Of a stretch of DNA of 64,000 nucleotides, positions 49,401 through 62,060 are shown in pieces (position 1 is the stretch's first letter; each line of letters opens with the position of its first letter). The stretch lies in assembly GCF_902806685.2 (NCBI RefSeq), contig NC_048539.1, positions 6,770,501-6,834,500 of the forward strand, written 5' to 3'. The notes beneath the pieces were generated by a model, which worked only from the letters and a program-made list of their open reading frames with translations, searched no databases and had not been told where the DNA came from. A program made the position numbers and the translations under genes. Source of the stretch: Maniola hyperantus (lineage: Eukaryota > Arthropoda > Insecta > Lepidoptera > Nymphalidae).

Positions 49401-52400
49401 ACTTCTTTCAATGTATAAAATAATAAATAATGCGGCCGAACTAAGAATAAGACTGAATTTCTGCCATATTGCGACGTGTACCTAAGCGGGATTATAATTT
49501 TTGATTCGTATTTTCTTTGAAGTCACTACCTATAAAATATAATAATGAATCAAACCTGCACACGTGTTATACCTGTTATACGTATAGCTATATAGTTGAC
49601 CTTAAAAACTAGTATCCAAGGCCGGAAAAAATTAAAAATAATTTACATACAATAGTTACTGCAATTAGAAACAGATGGCGCCACTACGAAAGATTAGCTG
49701 TCGTCTCTATACCAGTATATATAATGTACTCTGTGTATGTCTCGGCGCGCGCGCGTTTTGCAACTGTGCTGTTCATTCCCCACCCCACTGCACCGCGCGC
49801 CCGCTTCGAATTTTAATTTCCTGGAATCTTCGCGCTACCTACCTACCTACTGCAGCTACTTAGAACGTAGGTATGGGACATAATTAGGTATAATATTATG
49901 TATTTTTTGATTTATTAATATTTTTTTATTTAAAATTGTTAACTTTTAGTATCGAATGTAATCAACAAACTTTAATATGTGTTAAATTAACAGGTTAATG
50001 AATAAATGAATCACCTCTACTTCGTGCGCGTGAATATAGATTTTTAAAGATTTCGTGGGAACTCTTTGATTTCCCAAGTCCAGTTTTTAACTTTAACCAT
50101 GCAAAAATGACGTTGATCCGCAGTTGCTCCGTTGTGGCGTGATTGAAGGATAAAACAACAAACAAGCACACTTTCGCATTTATAGTAATACTAGAGGATG
50201 CCCGCGACTTCGTCCGCGTGGATTTACATAGGTTTTTAAAAATCCCGTGGAAATCGATCCCGCCCTCGGTCTTGGGCCACACAAGACCGTTAGCCCGGCA
50301 CAAGGAAGGACAGAGTTATATCTTCTCTGTGTTTCACTTGGGCGACTCCTCTCTGGCGCGTCCACGTCGCGGGGGTGGGCATCACGTGAGTTAGTAGGCC
50401 GGCTCAGGTGGTGGCGAAGTTCAGAGGGGGACCCAGTACTGCGGGGTATATCGCGGTCCCCTGCCTAGGGTTACAGGTGAAGACCTTAACGGCGGTGTTA
50501 GCGGAGATTTAGTTAATCGGAACGGTAGCATTTGGCGGAAGAGGCACGCTCAGTTGCAGAGCGTAAATTGCAACCTGAAACTAGGCAGCAGTAGCTTTCA
50601 GTAGGGTTCTGAGGCTGATGACGTGGGGTCAGGTAGGGCTTGGGATCCAGTACTTGCGCAGGCGTAACCCCTTGGGTGTAAACGGCGGCAAGCTGCGATG
50701 TTGGAAGGCAACGGGATACCACCGACATTAATTTCCCTAGTTAGTCAGTTCATATGGAAGAAGGAAGTGATGGGTAAAATAGCTGGGAAAAGAGGGGTGG
50801 GAAGAAGAAAGAAGTCATGGCTACGTAACATCAGGGAGTGGACTGGCATTAAAACAGTCGGAGAACTATTCCGCCTAGCCATGGACAGGGAGAAGTTTAA
50901 AAAACTGACTGCTGACCTTCAGTAATGGAGAGGCACTAGAAGAAGAAGAAGCATCCCGGGGAAGGACATAGGCTATTTTTGATCCCGGAAAATTAAAGAG
51001 TTCCCACGGGATTTTTAAAAACCTAAATCCACGCGGACGAAGTCGTGGGCATCATTTAGTTTCATATAAATCGGTTAAACGGATGGGTCTATAAGAATCC
51101 CGTGGGAACTCCTTCATTTTCCGGGATAAAAAGTAGCCTATGTCCTCCCCTGGGATGTAAGCTAACTTTGTACCAAATTTCATCAACATTAGCTAAACTG
51201 TTGGGCTGTGTAAAGCTAGCTGACAGACAGACAGACACACTTTCTTTCGCATTTATTATATTAGTATGGATTAGTGATTAAAGTTCCACGCCGTGCTGAG
51301 ACGGTGTTTGTTCGGGCTAATATCAAAAATTGCTGTACGGATTTTCATACGGTTTTCACTAATAGAAAAAGGGGTTATCTAAGAAGATTACAGGACAAAA
51401 GGATTAAATATAAAATAGTTTAAGTTAACTTTTCTTTCAGATTAGGTTGTCCTAATTTTACAAGTCCACCCTATACACCTACTCCAGACAAGGGTGTGAC
51501 AAGGTCACTTTTCTTCCCAGATGAAGGCATATATCCTGGTCACCCTCGTTTCAAAACATTAACATCTAACATCAGGAAGAGAAGAGGTGAAAAAGTGGCC
51601 ATTAATATTCCAGGTATACAGTTTTATAATTCACACATTTTTCTTAGTTTACATAGGTAATAAGTCAATACAAAAAAAAAGAAATGTAATATAGTGATTA
51701 AATTTGCACTTAGTAGGACTACTGATAAAAGTGAAAAATTAAAACTATGAAATAACTGGTTTATTTTTTGGATTCAAATTAAATATTAAAAGTCCATTAA
51801 GTATTTGTCAAGTAAAACCTAAAGGTTTAGTTTTTACATCTATTTGCTGATAGTGTGAAAACTAAACTAGTCCGAGCACTATTAATGCATGTGGGTAATG
51901 CGACCTTGATGTTTTATCCATCCCAAATCGCCCAACTCGCCTAAAAAAAGTTTTCGCTTGATTAATACTAATGACCGCCAAAGTTTTAAGCACGGATCAT
52001 TTTTTGAATAAATATTCGATGGTTCCAGTATATCGCGACAAGAACACCAAAATCCCAATAGACGATTGTCACGTACTGGAGCCGGGCGCGGCGCTGCCGG
52101 GCGCCGTGTACATGGACGCGATGGGCTTCGGCATGGGCTGCTGCTGCCTGCAGCTCACGTTCCAGGCGTGCTGCATCACGGAGGCTCGCACGCTGTACGA
52201 CCAACTTGCGCCGCTATGTCCTATCATGGTAGGTAAAGCTATTCTTAGGTATAGCGGCCTTCATCAATAGATGCCTTGGTTGTAGTGTTGTAAGTGTACC
52301 AATAAGTGTTAAAAGGTTTATTACACTAGCCGATATTTAGAAGAGGCATGGCAAAGGCTTAGATCCCTGCACTGAAAATCGGCTCCTACACAATCTGAAC

Positions 52401-55400
52401 ATGAACGCAGAGAGTGTTGAATGCATCACGGCACATGATCTAAGATCGGGATTTACGCGCTAAATAGCTAGTGAATACCTACCCTAATACATTTAGTTAT
52501 TTTAATCAATAAACCTTATTTTTAGGGTTCCGTACCTCAAAAGGAAAAACGGAACCCTTATAGGATCACTTTGTTGTCTGTCTGTCTGTCTCTCTGTGTC
52601 GGTCTATCAAGAAACCTATTTATCAGTAATACCCTTAAGAAGTACCTATCCCGCGCGTAGACTGAGCTCCCTAACTGCCCTGAGTGTTATTACACTACCC
52701 AATTAATTGTAAGTGCGATTAGGTAGCAAGGCTGCCGGGACACTCGTTTGCCGGAATTTGGGTCCCTAACCCTTCCTCCCTTTTTCTTATTACACCTCCC
52801 GGTTTTACGGTAGGAGTTTCTCAAAGGTTGAAATCTGCCAATTCGCGGCGATGGGTTGATGATGATGATATTCAATAGTTGGCGTTGTCGGCCGCGTCGC
52901 CCATCTACCGCGGCTTCCTGACCGACGTGGACTGTCGCTGGAACGTGATCTCCGCGTCAGTGGACTGCCGCACGCGCGAGGAGCGCGGCCTGGAGCCGCT
53001 CCAGGAAAACAAGTTCCGCATACACAAGTCCAGATATGACTCCATTGACTCCTACTTATCGCCTGATCATGAAAAGTAAGAGCATTTAAATTTAGCTTAG
53101 CTTTGTGTTCATCGACATAATTGGTATTTTAAACTTTCAAAGTTAGATTAATGTACCAAGTGGGGTATCATTTGAAAGAGCTTTACCTGTACATTCTAAA
53201 ACAGATTTTTATTTATTTTTGTGCATATAATAGTTTTTGATTTATCGTGCAAAATGTCGAAAAAATACGACTGTAGTACCGAACCCTTGGTACGCGAGTC
53301 TGACTCGCAAATGGCCGGTTTTTTAATCAATGACAAACGCATAATATATCTACTGAAATAAAGATATTTTAACATAAGATTATTTTGTTTGAAATTATGT
53401 TTCTCCAGTAAATAAGTAATTATTATCTAGAATCTAGATCATGAACACGATGAGATCGAGACGAAATAATAAAGACGTGAAACCAGCACATAAGAGTTAA
53501 TTTATTACACAATCATGATCATCATACTCGTAGGCTATCATTAGCCATAATTAATAGAATACCCGTATTGGAAACTAGAAAATAAAGTATTAATTGTGAA
53601 ACGAAATAAAATATTTACAATACAAAATTTGTCCGTAAAACGGCTCTTACTTTACTGCTATTAATACAATAAAGTAGACTTTTCCCTTGGGCTGTAAAAA
53701 AAACTTTGCTTTTTTGTTTACAAAGCCGAGCCGAGATATTTATTATAGGTATTTTTATGAGTGGGTCATATGATTCATATTAACTCATACACCGTTGCAA
53801 TCACTATAAAATGAAACCGGCTAGCGGTCTTAGCGCAGCATCTGATTTTGCTGGACAAATTGAACAAGTGGCCAATTCGGATCTGCGTATTTATCGATAT
53901 ATGCGTTAATTTTTTTTATGCATTACCTCGCATTGGATCGCGCATATATATTTTCCCATTTGTAGGACCTCAAATGTTAGCAGAATTTTCTGTGTCGCAA
54001 TCGCACGACGACGCCTACAGCGACAGGCATGGTAATGAGATAATATGTTGTAGGTACAACGACATCACAATCGTGCACGACGCGGCGATCTACCGGCGCC
54101 TGCGCGAGGGCGGCATCGACCACCCGCTGGCGCTACACGTGGCGCACCTCTTCATACGCGACACCGTCTCGCTGTTCTCCGAGCGCGTGCACCAGGACGA
54201 TAGCAACGACACGGACCACTTCGAGGTGGGACATCATAATATTATTTTCATACTTGCGATGCGAAATCGCATGGTAAAATTCCACGCACAACGAATCAAG
54301 AGAAATTCGCATAGTGGGTGTCGTTGCGCGATGCACTACTGCGTCTGCGCGAATGCGATAGCAATGATACAGAACACTTAAGTATAGGTAATGTTCTCCT
54401 GATCTCATTTCGACCAAGGCAGATAATCTCCACGGAAAGAAAACGCAGGAGATGATATAGTGCATAAATGTGTGCACAAGACAAGGTTTATAATAAACTG
54501 AAGTAAGTTGATATTGTAAAACATTTTTTACATTTCATAATAAGAAAATAGATGTGTATATGTGTGTGGCCCCTTGTCATTTTGTTCGTGATCTGTCATC
54601 TATGCCTACTATCCTACATCAATGGTAGATCATAGGTACGAGTACTTCACAACACGCGGCGCCTGCGCGGTATATAATTATCAATTACCAATTTTGACTG
54701 ACATTCTAATCGATTAATCTTTTCCAGAACATTCAATCAACAAATTGGCAGACAATGCGGTTCAAGCCGCCGCCACCAAACTCGCCCATCGGTTGGCGCG
54801 TAGAATTCCGGCCCTGCGAAGCGCAGCTGACAGATTTCGAGAATGCGGCTTACGTATGCTTCGTTGTCCTTCTGACCCGTGTTATTCTATCCTACAATCT
54901 CAACTTCGTTATGCCTATTAGTAAGGTAAGTTATTTTATTACTAGCAGATGCCCGGGTCTTCGTCCGCGTGGATTGAGGTTTTCTTAAATTCCGTGGGAC
55001 CTCTTTGATTTTTCAGTTGCGACGTGATTGAAGACAAACCAACAAACAAACACACTTTCGCATTTATAATATGGGTAGTGAAATGATATGCCCTTGTCCT
55101 GAGTGTGAAAAATCCTGTGTGTAAAAAACTTCACACTCTAGTAACTTGTCTTTATGTGGAGATGTCAAATATATAAATTATAATATAATATATAAATTAT
55201 AATAATAAATAAATTATCTGTGCATATTTAATTTTAACTAAACTCTTGTTAACTTGCTTGTGTTATCTTGGTTTCGATTGTCTTCATAAACAACGCCAGT
55301 TCAGAAAAAAGGCTTTCACTGTACACTGTACAATGTACATACGCTACTTCGAGGCGCTATAAAGGATAAATTTTGACATACTTCGTCAAAGTATATTGTG

Positions 55401-57172
55401 TCGCATTCACGATTGCGATACACAATAGTCAATCTCAAAAGCGATCATGTTTTTTCTCACATTTTATTTTCTTTTATCCGCCCACTGCATATCGGGCTAT
55501 TCGGTTTGAAGGTTTGCCAGATATCCGGTATCTGGCCAAACAGATATCTGTTTCATCTCTAGTTTGAATTCTTAAATGATTGGTATATTGTGGTAGGTGG
55601 ACGAAAACATGCAGCGCGCGCAGTGTCGCGGCGCGGTGCTGTCGCAACGCTTCTGGTGGCGCCGCGACGTGGGCGCGCCGCGCACCGTCGCGCCGGCCGC
55701 ACCCGCCACCGACGCGCCATCGCCCGACGCCGACCAGTACCTCGAAATGACCGTGAAGGAGATCGTTAATGGAAAGGTACGGACGACTGCGTGTGTATAT
55801 AAATATAATAGATAATAGTAAAGGCTCAGGCCGACTGCTCGCTTGCAGACGATATTACCAGACGACCTGCACGCTTGAAGCCGATAAGTTCAACTGTAAA
55901 CGTATGTGTAAACGTGTGTTAAGCTCAGTCATTATAAATGCCCACCAGGAGAAACCATTGGATTATTTATACTTGCACTGTTTCTTCCTATACTCATTTG
56001 TCGCAGTTATTGTTTTAAAATCTATAGATTTGCAGTCATGTAGAAGATGCACGAAATTAGATTTACATTATCTTAAACATTATAAAAATTTTAATGTCTC
56101 ACTCTCTCTCTGTGGGGCAGGAGGGCGTGTTCCCGGGGCTGATCCCGCTGATCGACTCGTACCTGTCGGGCATGGACGTGGACGCGGACACGCACTGCTC
56201 GGTGCAGCAGTACCTGAAGCTCATCCAGCGCCGCGCCGCCGGCGACATCCACACCATGGCCACTTGGATGCGGGACTTCGTCACCACGCACCCGGACTAT
56301 CAGTGAGTGTCGACAACACGTCACGTCAAGTGTAGCTAGTAGGAGGGCCGAGGGCGTCATGATGATGCACATATTGTATGACTAGCGTATGCTCACGACT
56401 TGGTCCGCGTGGATAACACAAATTTCGAATCCCTATTTTACCCCCTTAGGGGTTGAATTTCCAAAAATCTTTTCTTAGCGGATTTCTACGTCATAACAGC
56501 TATCTGCATCTCACAGCCCGATCCGTCTAGTGGTTTGAGCTGTGCGTTGCTAGATTAGTCAGCTTTTACTTTTATATATTTAGACTAGCTTATACTCGCG
56601 ACTTCGTCCGCGTGGACTACATAAATTTGTAACCCCCTTTTCACCCTCTTAGGGATTGAATTTTCAAAAATCCTTTCTTAGCGGATGCCTACGTCGTAAT
56701 AGCTATCTGCATGCCAAATTTCAGCCCGATCCGTCCAGTTTTTAGAGCTGTGCGTTGATAGACCAGTCAGTCGGTCAGTCAGTCATCTTTTCCTTTTATA
56801 TATTAAGATGTAACATGAGGGCTGCGTGACATGCAGACACGCACGCACGCATGATCGCACCCGCAAATTAGCGCGAATAACGATGAAAAATATTGCAACA
56901 CGCCACCACACGACTCAAAAAAAATCCTTAGTATTTTGTGCGTTCGACACCCAGGGTGTCGCAAATGTGCTTTTGACCTAATATTGCTCTGTTTTTGCAG
57001 GAATGATTCCGTAATTTCAGAGAAGATAAACTATGACCTACTCAAAACCGCACACGGTATTCAGACAGGCGCGATTCACGCGCCCACTCTGTTAGGAAGC
57101 AGCATCGTTTCCAAGACCAACGAAGACATTCCGAAAGCGTTAACCAAGATGATGGGCAAAGACTGCCCCTAG
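41609..57172 (+). CDS. GCLC: Glutamate-cysteine ligase catalytic subunit, complete
   Basis: Cytosolic enzyme joining glutamate and cysteine with ATP, the rate-limiting step of glutathione synthesis. It works with the modifier subunit GCLM. Exons: 41609-41758, 42051-42162, 44492-44675, 51441-51613, 52029-52228, 52879-53075, 54054-54225, 54728-54925, 55597-55776, 56121-56302, 57001-57172 (TAG). Phases all agree; 1920 nt, 639 aa, the usual family length. Landmarks: start MGLLTEGSPLSWEETK, KWGDEVEYIIVKFD (about residues 46-59), GTPGKPYGG, the conserved MDAMGFGMGCCCLQ (about 235-248), CRTREERGLEPL, SRYDSIDSYLS, MRFKPPPPNSPIGWRVEFRP, VFPGLIPLIDSYL. The start at 41609 has A at -3 and G at +4. An in-frame upstream ATG at 41501 would add 36 residues. 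Intron 3 (6.8 kb) is packed with transposons, including the second hAT-like element. Confidence 0.97.
42687..42840. mobile_element. GC-rich MITE, copy 4
   Basis: GCAACAGGTTGAGATGGCAA at the left, TTGCCATTTCAACCTGTCGC at the right, palindromic GC-rich interior. In GCLC intron 2. Confidence 0.78.
43617..43725. mobile_element. Solitary arm of the 977-bp TIR element family
   Basis: Starts TGCATCAATCATTATTACAA, continues GTGATTGGCTGAATTTGTGC and ATTGCGATCATAACATTGTA, matching one arm of 39384-40360. No opposing arm nearby. In GCLC intron 2. Confidence 0.7.
45218..45282. repeat. Perfect 27-bp stem-loop in GCLC intron 3
   Basis: TACCAAATGACTTCATAATA... (45218-45244) and its exact complement (45256-45282) flank an 11-nt loop. 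A 27-bp perfect stem in an otherwise decayed intron suggests recent origin, a small foldback element or a structured RNA. Confidence 0.8.
45803..46745 (+). repeat. Family D retroelement-like repeat, copy 2, with tandem 3' end
   Basis: Same element as 29815-30780 but missing an internal block (equivalent to about 30060-30245). Its 3' end is reiterated: the unit from ATTACAGTTTTGGGTTCAG to TTTTATTATAAGTATA occurs at about 46465-46574 and 46580-46690, with a third partial unit at 46691-46745. Confidence 0.75.
46402..46456. repeat. (CAGA)n microsatellite
   Basis: Thirteen or so tandem CAGA units with one GATA interruption, inside the family D element; a shorter tract sits at the same place in copy 1. 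Confidence 0.85.
47137..47502 (-). pseudogene. hAT transposase C-terminal fragment
   Basis: A - strand reading of 121 codons with CPLTWWKTHQLIYPMLYKI, SSVPCERAFSKAG and INDRRTRLSTSKVAQIMFL. This is the dimerisation domain that closes hAT transposases (ZBED-type). The DNA-binding zinc finger and most of the catalytic region are absent, so it is a remnant. It ends in FLNVNKIY and a stop at 47137. It sits in GCLC intron 3, 1.0 kb from the second hAT-like element, but nothing shows that they belong together. Confidence 0.85.
48532..49735 (+). mobile_element. Non-autonomous hAT-like element, copy 2
   Basis: 1204 bp, opposite orientation to copy 1 and nearly identical. Flanked by its own perfect 8-bp duplication TATGTCTC (48524-48531 and 49736-49743). 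Ends: CAGGGTCTTAACAGATAG at the left, TATATAATGTACTCTGTG at the right. Carries the same nested MITE (about 48629-48795) and family A SINE (48907-49150), so both predate the duplication. In GCLC intron 3. Confidence 0.88.
50698..50925 (+). pseudogene. LINE ORF 3' terminal fragment
   Basis: The reading MGKIAGKRGVGRRKKSWLRN followed by REWTGIKTVGELFRLAMDR and a stop is the common tail of endonuclease/RT ORFs in insect LINEs. The 440 bp upstream (about 50258-50697) is moderately GC-rich and probably belongs to the same insertion. Family A pieces flank it (50195-50257, 50950-51058), then another copy at 51063-51275. Confidence 0.65.
56380..56815 (+). repeat. Two tandem family B SINE-like copies
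   Basis: Two successive units (about 56380-56580 and 56583-56810), each from CTCACGACTTGGTCCGCGTG or CTCGCGACTTCGTCCGCGTG through AGCCCGATCCGTC to TTTATATATT. In GCLC intron 10. Confidence 0.68.
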
Positions 57173-60100
57173 CCGCTCCCCGCCCCACACCCAGTGCCTC
57201 GTGCTGCTGACTCCTCGGTAACCCGTAGCCGGCCGCACTTTACGCGGTGTTCTAGGGCCCAAGACTTGTTGCGGCAGTTTCAAAAACGATGCGAGACGCG
57301 TGTCTTCTAAAATTTTACGGAACAAATTGGACTGTCTCCGCTATGTAAATTACCAAATAAGAAGCAAAATCAAAAAGAGGGCCTTGACTATTTCTGATAA
57401 TTGTAAATGTGTGGCCGGCCTCGCCGCCTGAGTACCTATTGTTATTAAGACTTGTTACTGTAGTTATGGTTGCCTTAAGTACTTTGTAAAGGTAATTACT
57501 TATTGATGTGTATTACACATGTATTACTCAGAGACTAAATTGTCTTTATTTTCTCAAAGTCCGCCAAAATAATATACTCATTTTCTAAACAAAGTCATCT
57601 ATTCATACAATGGTCTAGCGGTTTTATTATAGAACCACTATGATCTTTTACTCTCTTTTTCTCTTCATTTTAAATGTTTTTGGTACAAATAAAAAATAAA
57701 TAAAGATGCTGTCCGCGTGGATTTAGGTTTTTAAAAATCCAGTGGGGACCCTTTGATTTCCGGGATGAAAAAATTCGTACCAAATTTCGTTAAAATCGGT
57801 TAAATAGACAGACACTCTTTCGCATTTACAAAATTAGTTTATTATACAAAATTATATATATTATTAATTAGAAGATTTAGTGATATCAGCCTGGCTGCAT
57901 AATATTGACATTAGGCTGGCCGCATAATATCGAAAATTTCCTGCCTGAAAACTCTCTGTAATAGTCAGCAGGGACTACTGCAAAATGTATGAGAAAACAA
58001 TTTCTGATAATTTATGATAATTTATTATTAATAATATGTATTGTATTATTAATAATTTATTATTAATAATTTATTATTAATTATATGATAATTTATTATA
58101 ACATTTTCTGATAATTTATTATTTAGCTGGCCTTATACATGATAAATTATAGTTTAGTCTGTGAACAACATGGTGGACACCAATATTCGAAAATTGTACT
58201 TTTAACTCTTTTATAAACTATGTAAAGTAAATAATTTATACTTATAAGACACTTGACTGTTCCTACTTTACAATATTTGAATTAATTTATGTTGTAGTAA
58301 CATAATGCAAACTTCTGCATTGGATATTGAAAGCTTATTTTTATGTTATTGAATATAATACAATAGATATTTTTGCATGCATAGATTATTATTATTTATC
58401 TATTCGGAGCAATGACCTTTATCTACTACGCGCTACATGGATCTTTACAAACAGGAATTGCGGCTGCACGTGAATCCTTGAATGTGATCTCACTTAGTGG
58501 TAATGAGCGCTCTCCACTGTCAAGATGGTCGGCAAGTTCTGGTGCCTACTTTAATCTTCTTTACATAGTATAAAATAAAGTAGCTTCCCGCTGTCTGTAT
58601 GTATGAACGCGTAGATTTTTTAAACTACGCAACAGATTTTAATGCGGTTTTCACCAATAGATAGAGTGATTCAAGAGGAAAGTTCATAGGTATAGTTTAA
58701 GTTTCAAAAAATTAGAGATCCCTCACTGACACCACATTAGTATCTACAGTGCACCCATGCGAAGCCGGGACGGGTCGCTAGTAATAAATAAAACAAAAAA
58801 CGGTTCCACCTATGTCCGTATGTCCGTACCGATGTGCCCCAAAACGTTTTTATTCGAAAGTCAATAAAGGAAATATGTTTTAAGACCACTCAAACAATGC
58901 ATCAGACATATTCTGTTTTTAGCGTAGTAGCACACGCTGGGTATCCGCTAGTCTAAACTAAAATGACAGGTCATACACCTATATTCACAATCATTGTCTC
59001 ACAGTGCGTCCGAACACAGTGTGGATTCTACCAATCAGATTATTGAAAATTAACGTGATGCATATTCAGCTATTTTATTGGTGGAACCTACACCGTGCGT
59101 TTGAGGCTTGAGCGCATTAAGAGCCCTCATATAAGTCCCGCAAATTGCGAATGCGCGTGGTCGCCATTTTAGTGACGTCAGCACTAGACTGAAGTTTCAA
59201 GCTGATGGTATATTTTTATTTCGGCTGACGTCAAAATGACGTCATTTCGATGTTAATGAGACATGGTTCCAGAGCAATAGCAGTTATCGTAACTTATACT
59301 TACTAATGTTTATGTACTTATACATGTAATCCCTTTTTAAGACCTCTTACGAAAAAGGATAACACTCGATTAGATGTCAGCGATTGTGTTACAACAGAAT
59401 AATAATTATTATTAGCCACAGTGAAACTAATTTTGACAAGTTTAACACGATTTTGACCCATCTAGTGCGTACTATATAAAGGTCATTGATTTGGAGTTTG
59501 AAAGAAGTGATATCTTTCACGTCTAGGACTCAATTTTCTTGGTACATTCCGAATAATTAACAGGTTTTAACGTTACAACAATTTCAAACATTACAGGCTC
59601 TGATAGTGTGGGATAAAAGATGAAAAGAACGAATTACGAGATCAGAGACTGAAACAGTACATTTGTAAAATACATCTGTAAAGCGAAGTTTAGATTAGCA
59701 ACAAAACTTGCAGAAGTTGACTTCCGCAAGTTATTTCTACTGTGTAAACAATCACTTCCGCGAGTTTTGTAACTTGCTGGACTTGCCGCAAGTCACAAAT
59801 GTACATGTACAATATTGCTCATAGTGTAAACAGTTCTGCAAGTACTTGCGGAATAACTTGCAAGAAGTTCTTGCTAGTCTAAACCTCGCTTTACAATCGT
59901 ATTTATATATAGTAATTCCAGCATTGAATGTTTTAATGTATTTAGTGGTTGTGATTGGCACGAACGGAATACGAATGTGATTTAGCTGTTTTCTTTACTA
60001 TTATAACCAATCGTATTAAAAAATATAATGAAAGTATTTTCGAAAAAAATTGACTTGTACATTTTTATTTTAGTATATTGTCATAGTTATTTCTATTTGA

Positions 60101-62060
60101 TTTTATAGCTATCCTTTTCATAATACTCTCGGTGGAAAAGGACAGCACTGGATTTAGACCTGTCAGTTTAATTTAGAGATTGTGTACAACAGAATTAGCC
60201 ACAATACTTACTGAAGTTGATATTAAAGTATAGCCACTAAAGTGTCGCTAATGGCAAACTACTGTGTTGTGATTTTTCGAAACCATGTTACACACACTTG
60301 GCGTGACAATCGAGCAAACGGGAAATAAATACTTATGTGACTTCGATTCACTGATCTCTTACTTATACAAGTACGCTGGACCTGCGGTTGCCGACCTTTT
60401 ATTTAAAGCAGCTTGATTTTAGCCAGTTTGGCGCTGATAGCAGCAGTGTAGCTCGGAACCAAATGTTAGTGATGATGATGAGTCAACAGGAAGATCATTT
60501 GACACGAAGAGTCAATTTTAATTACATCTCTTTCTGTCGTTTCACGGCTTTCACACATTACACACAATAACAGTAACACATCAGTACCCATGTCTGCACC
60601 ATTAGATAATGCTCGCTGTTACTGAAATTTGTAACCTAACCATATAAGTAGCAGTATATTGTGAAAGATCATAAGCCTCTAACCTAGAATAGTTAAGTTT
60701 TCATTTGTTCTAAATAATTAAATTGGTACCTGTTATGTATTGTTATGGTGACTTATTAAAGCTTTATTTTTACTTAATCATCATTCGTGTAGTGAGTAGT
60801 GTTTCACTTTTAGGTATTATATAGAAGTTTGGGGGAATAGGCGTAAAAAGTAAATTGGGGTTACTATGATTATGTAATGGATAGAAATAGAGAAACTATC
60901 GTGATAATAAAAGAGGCTCTGTCGCTTTAGGGGCATGACACATGATTGATATTTATTTAGATCACGATCCATGATCCACATAAGTGCCAGCGCAGCGCAT
61001 AGAGGAAGTAGAACATTACCTATTTTTAAAACAACTTAAACTCTATTTTATGTACGTTGATATTGGTATACTTACTGAAATGAAAATACAGGAGACTCGA
61101 AGGACTTGCGGGGCCAGCCACCCGCCGCCGCCTTTATCCCGCACGAGGTTTTGCCTGCGAGTTCATCTGCGGTGCATATATAAAATCTATAACCTGTTAC
61201 TTTCTAGATAAAGTAGCTTTATAATGGTGAAAGAATTAATTTTAGTCAGTTCAGTAATTTCAGGACTAATCGATTACAAACAAACAAATCTTTTCCTTTT
61301 TATAATATTAATAAATAATAGAACCTAGGTATATACTAAATAAAGGTTAGTTTAAGTTATCGATATTAAACTCCGCGCCTCCACTCAACTTTCAGGTGTG
61401 CGTTGCGCTTTGATGTGAGAATTGAGATGAATATCATACGCCAATAATACGATGAAGCAAAAGTTCACGATCCTGGATCGCGATGCAAAATTCCTGATAA
61501 ATATTGGACGTGTTTAAAAACAAGTCTGTCGTCTTTACATAATGAAACTGTATGAATTCATAGATAATAAAAATGAAGCACTTATTTCGTGTTAGTTATT
61601 AAGAAAGTTATAAAAATAGCTTTAATTTTATCGTTAAATTATTATTAATTTGGTTCTTAACTATGTTGAAATACGCACTGTTATTTAAGTATTTTATGAA
61701 GACATTTATTTCAATTTGTTTTGAGTGTAAAAATGACATAGTTTGTTTCCATAAAATAAAATAAAATAGTGATTTTTAGTAACTTCGATTCACACTTGTT
61801 ATAGTGCGTGTTATCGTGGTGTGATAATATTATATAAGCAGAAATTGTGCATTATAAATTTTTAACCCAGAATATGCGTGTATTTTTTTAAATCTTGCAC
61901 TTTTATTATACTCTACGGTAAATATATCGTTATCTATTTTATTTACTTGTTACCGATAATAATATGATGGATTACTTTATTAATAACGCACACACAATAA
62001 AACTATTTTAATGTTCACGAGTTTTAATTTATTTATCATACAACTACAAACAAAATATAA
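57173..62060. other. GCLC 3' UTR and convergent spacer to CTNNBL1
   Basis: The first AATAAA after the GCLC stop in a good setting is at 57688-57693, immediately before a family A SINE (57704-57835). CTNNBL1 has an AATAAA on the - strand (TTTATT at 62028-62033) and another at 61976-61981. The spacer holds AT-rich runs (58000-58130), a repeat fragment at 58560-58785, a MITE (59677-59895) and other low-complexity sequence. No gene was recognised. Confidence 0.55.
59677..59895. mobile_element. MITE with TGTAAAGCG ends
   Basis: 219 bp. TGTAAAGCGAAGTTTAGATT at the left and AGTCTAAACCTCGCTTTACA at the right are inverted with few mismatches. The interior has repeated ACTTGCNGAAGT/ACTTGCGGAA motifs in both orientations. 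ATC flanks both ends, a possible 3-bp duplication. Confidence 0.75.

Noticed and set aside
38107..49735. Large inverted segmental duplication of the MED14 upstream region
   Set aside because: Each arm has its own, different perfect 8-bp flanking duplication exactly at the edges, which fits two transposon insertions better than a segmental copy.
54133..54477. - strand ORF overlapping GCLC exon 7
   Set aside because: Antisense shadow of the coding exon.
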